DNA from: Marivivens sp.
Lineage (GTDB): Bacteria; Pseudomonadota; Alphaproteobacteria; Rhodobacterales; Rhodobacteraceae
DNA length: 6,390 bases
Direction: 5' to 3'
NCBI GenBank assembly: GCA_024642185.1
Contig: JAHEBR010000122.1
Location: 1-6,390 of the forward strand
A program made the position numbers and the translations under genes. The notes beneath the pieces were generated by a model that was given only the letters and a program-made list of their open reading frames with translations, was not told the DNA's origin and did not search any database. Below, in pieces: positions 6,042-6,390 of this stretch; the first letter of the stretch is position 1, and every line of letters begins with the position of its first letter.

Positions 6042-6390
6042 AAAGAAACCTACGGATTGGAGTTTGCTTTTTCGGCATCACTCGCTCGCTGAAATTCACG
6101 CACCCGTCGATTGAAGAAAACATATTGACCCCTGCTCGTGAATTCGGTGACGTAAAGGTTTACGCCCATTTCTTCGACCAACAGCAAATTCACAATCCGA
6201 GAACGAATGAATTCGGATCCCTCGACAGCGAAGAATACAAGTTGCTATCCACGGATGGGCTGATCTTGGAGAAACCGGATGCTTGCTTGAAAAACTATGG
6301 ATTTGATCACCTCAAATCATTCGGTGATGCGTGGAACGACAACTTTATTTCCCTGCGAAATCTCGTTCACCAACTACATTCGTTAAACGA
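6038..6390 (+). CDS. Conserved protein of unknown function, glycan-locus type (3' end missing)
   Basis: An open frame starts at the ATG overlapping the sulfotransferase stop (ATGA) and runs off the window after 117 complete codons without a stop. The start RIGVCFFGITRSLKFTHPSI (6-25) has a hydrophobic strand followed by a turn, as in many nucleotide-sugar-binding folds. FGDVKVYAHFFDQ (36-48) looks like a second strand with a conserved His-Phe-Phe-Asp. WNDNFISLRNLVHQLHSLN (99-117) is a likely helix. I recall similar sequences as uncharacterised proteins next to glycosyltransferases in polysaccharide loci, but I cannot name a domain. It has no signal peptide or membrane segment in the visible part. 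Overlap with the sulfotransferase suggests coupled translation and a shared pathway. A glycosyltransferase-like role is a guess. Confidence 0.85.
   Translation, partial: MKRNLRIGVCFFGITRSLKFTHPSIEENILTPAREFGDVKVYAHFFDQQQIHNPRTNEFGSLDSEEYKLLSTDGLILEKPDACLKNYGFDHLKSFGDAWNDNFISLRNLVHQLHSLN

Overview
The window looks like the chromosome of an alphaproteobacterium, most likely of the Rhodobacterales type. This rests mainly on the style of the D-aminoacyl-tRNA deacylase and of the sugar kinase before it, and on the high GC of the left end. It is an inference from sequence style; no search was run.

Left end (1-835, + strand): the 3' part of a PfkB-family sugar kinase (probably fructokinase) overlaps dtd by four bases. 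These are ordinary housekeeping genes. By hand count, bases 181-240 are 42/60 G+C. After dtd come two imperfect stem-loops and a leader of about 200 bp.

Middle and right (1033-6390): a cell-surface polysaccharide locus with a more mixed and generally lower GC (bases 6181-6240 are 26/60). It has three transcription units. (a) A + strand GT2 glycosyltransferase with a C-terminal membrane segment ends at a clear intrinsic terminator (2016-2049). (b) A - strand pair, read from 4905 down to 2243, starts with a large two-domain protein: a left-handed beta-helix acyltransferase fused to an unrecognised, probably all-helical domain of about 300 residues. A second glycosyltransferase follows, overlapping it by four bases. 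(c) A divergent + strand pair has a PAPS-type sulfotransferase (best start GTG at 5403). It overlaps by four bases a conserved gene of unknown function that runs off the right edge. A divergent intergenic region of about 500 bp lies between (b) and (c).

Together, the two glycosyltransferases, the probable O-acyltransferase and the sulfotransferase suggest assembly of a surface or exported glycan that is acylated and sulfated. The substrates cannot be read from the sequence. The most unusual items are the acyltransferase fusion and the truncated unknown protein coupled to the sulfotransferase. No RNA genes, insertion sequences or CRISPR arrays were seen.
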